NCBI GenBank assembly: GCA_024741835.1
Contig: JAENRP010000542.1
Location: 2,156-19,555 of the forward strand
Direction: 5' to 3'
DNA length: 17,400 nucleotides
Source of the DNA: Diplocarpon mali
Lineage: Eukaryota; Ascomycota; Leotiomycetes; Helotiales; Drepanopezizaceae
In this document: positions 17,360 to 17,400 of the stretch, one piece after another
Layout: every line of letters begins with the position of its first letter
Position numbering within the stretch: position 1 is the first letter of the stretch
Translations under genes and position numbers: made by a program
The notes under the pieces: model-generated
Told to the model about the DNA's origin: nothing
Database searches by the model: none
What the model saw: only the letters and a program-made list of their open reading frames with translations

Positions 17360-17400
17360 TGGATTAGAAATCATAACTATACTAAATTTAGCTATAAACT

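Larger units (their letters stand above)
16162..17400 (-). pseudogene. pol: Pol pseudogene of element B2 (second B-family copy), partial
   Basis: Minus-strand pol running in from the right edge to 16162. It contains the protease region (open piece 16995-17177 with SYNSLKGETIRFAIL and LINKKFLKYYNL; catalytic codons near 17240 read I-N-N-R-A instead of D-S-G-A). The repeat-bearing linker follows (16515-16802, same frame) with FFRDLKRDLNYIKKALLKVLDPLLP. The start of RT ends in DYKIEL. The matching B1 region is about 4850-5961. It stops where copia C2 begins, at the point equal to B1 5961; the bases next to the junction (AAGAA) match B1 GAGAA, so this is an insertion and not a deletion. Lesions differ from B1. 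Confidence 0.85.

Overview
The window is a nest of decayed LTR retrotransposons from a filamentous ascomycete (Pezizomycotina). No host gene, tRNA, rRNA or CRISPR array is visible. The organism is inferred from two things: fungal-type Ty3/gypsy and Ty1/copia proteins, and a strong signature of repeat-induced point mutation (RIP). The DNA is TpA-rich, Gln codons have become TAA/TAG, Trp codons have become TAG/TGA, and TpG has become TpA, while CpG survives. I cannot name the genus.

Layout. (A) 1-2547, minus strand: the 5' part of a less mutated Ty3-like element, with a probable 5' LTR and leader at about 2285-2547 and a gag-like pseudogene at about 480-2000. (B1) 2548-15445, plus strand: a Ty3/gypsy element with gag, protease, RT, RNase H, integrase, chromodomain and a 244-bp 3' LTR (15202-15445). 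Its 5' LTR is not in the window and probably lies left of A. (C1) 8899-15042, plus strand: a complete 6144-bp Ty1/copia element with two 195-bp LTRs and a perfect AAGTT target duplication, inserted in the B1 chromodomain. (C2) 15446-16161, minus strand: the 5' LTR, leader and first gag codons of a second copia of the same family, cut by the end of B1. (B2) 16162-17400, minus strand: a second copy of the B family, interrupted by C2 at the start of RT. The inferred nesting is B2 > C2 > B1 > C1, with A probably also inside B1.

The reading frames are nearly free of indels. With C1 removed, B1 pol reads in one frame from protease to the stop at 15199. C1 gag-pol reads in one frame from 9501 to about 14555. 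Damage is almost entirely transition mutations, including loss of catalytic residues.

The most unusual structure is a family of about two dozen 23-bp near-palindromes (ACTC...GAGT/AAGT ends, GC-rich when fresh). They occur in all three unrelated element families, alone or in short arrays. In coding regions array spacing is always a multiple of three (39, 45, 48 or 90 bp), and nearly all units are read in one fixed frame giving T-x-x-P-G-L-x-V-like octapeptides. In the C1 3' untranslated region spacing is 61 and 65 bp. They look like in-frame palindromic insertion or expansion units, comparable in concept to the Rickettsia palindromic elements.
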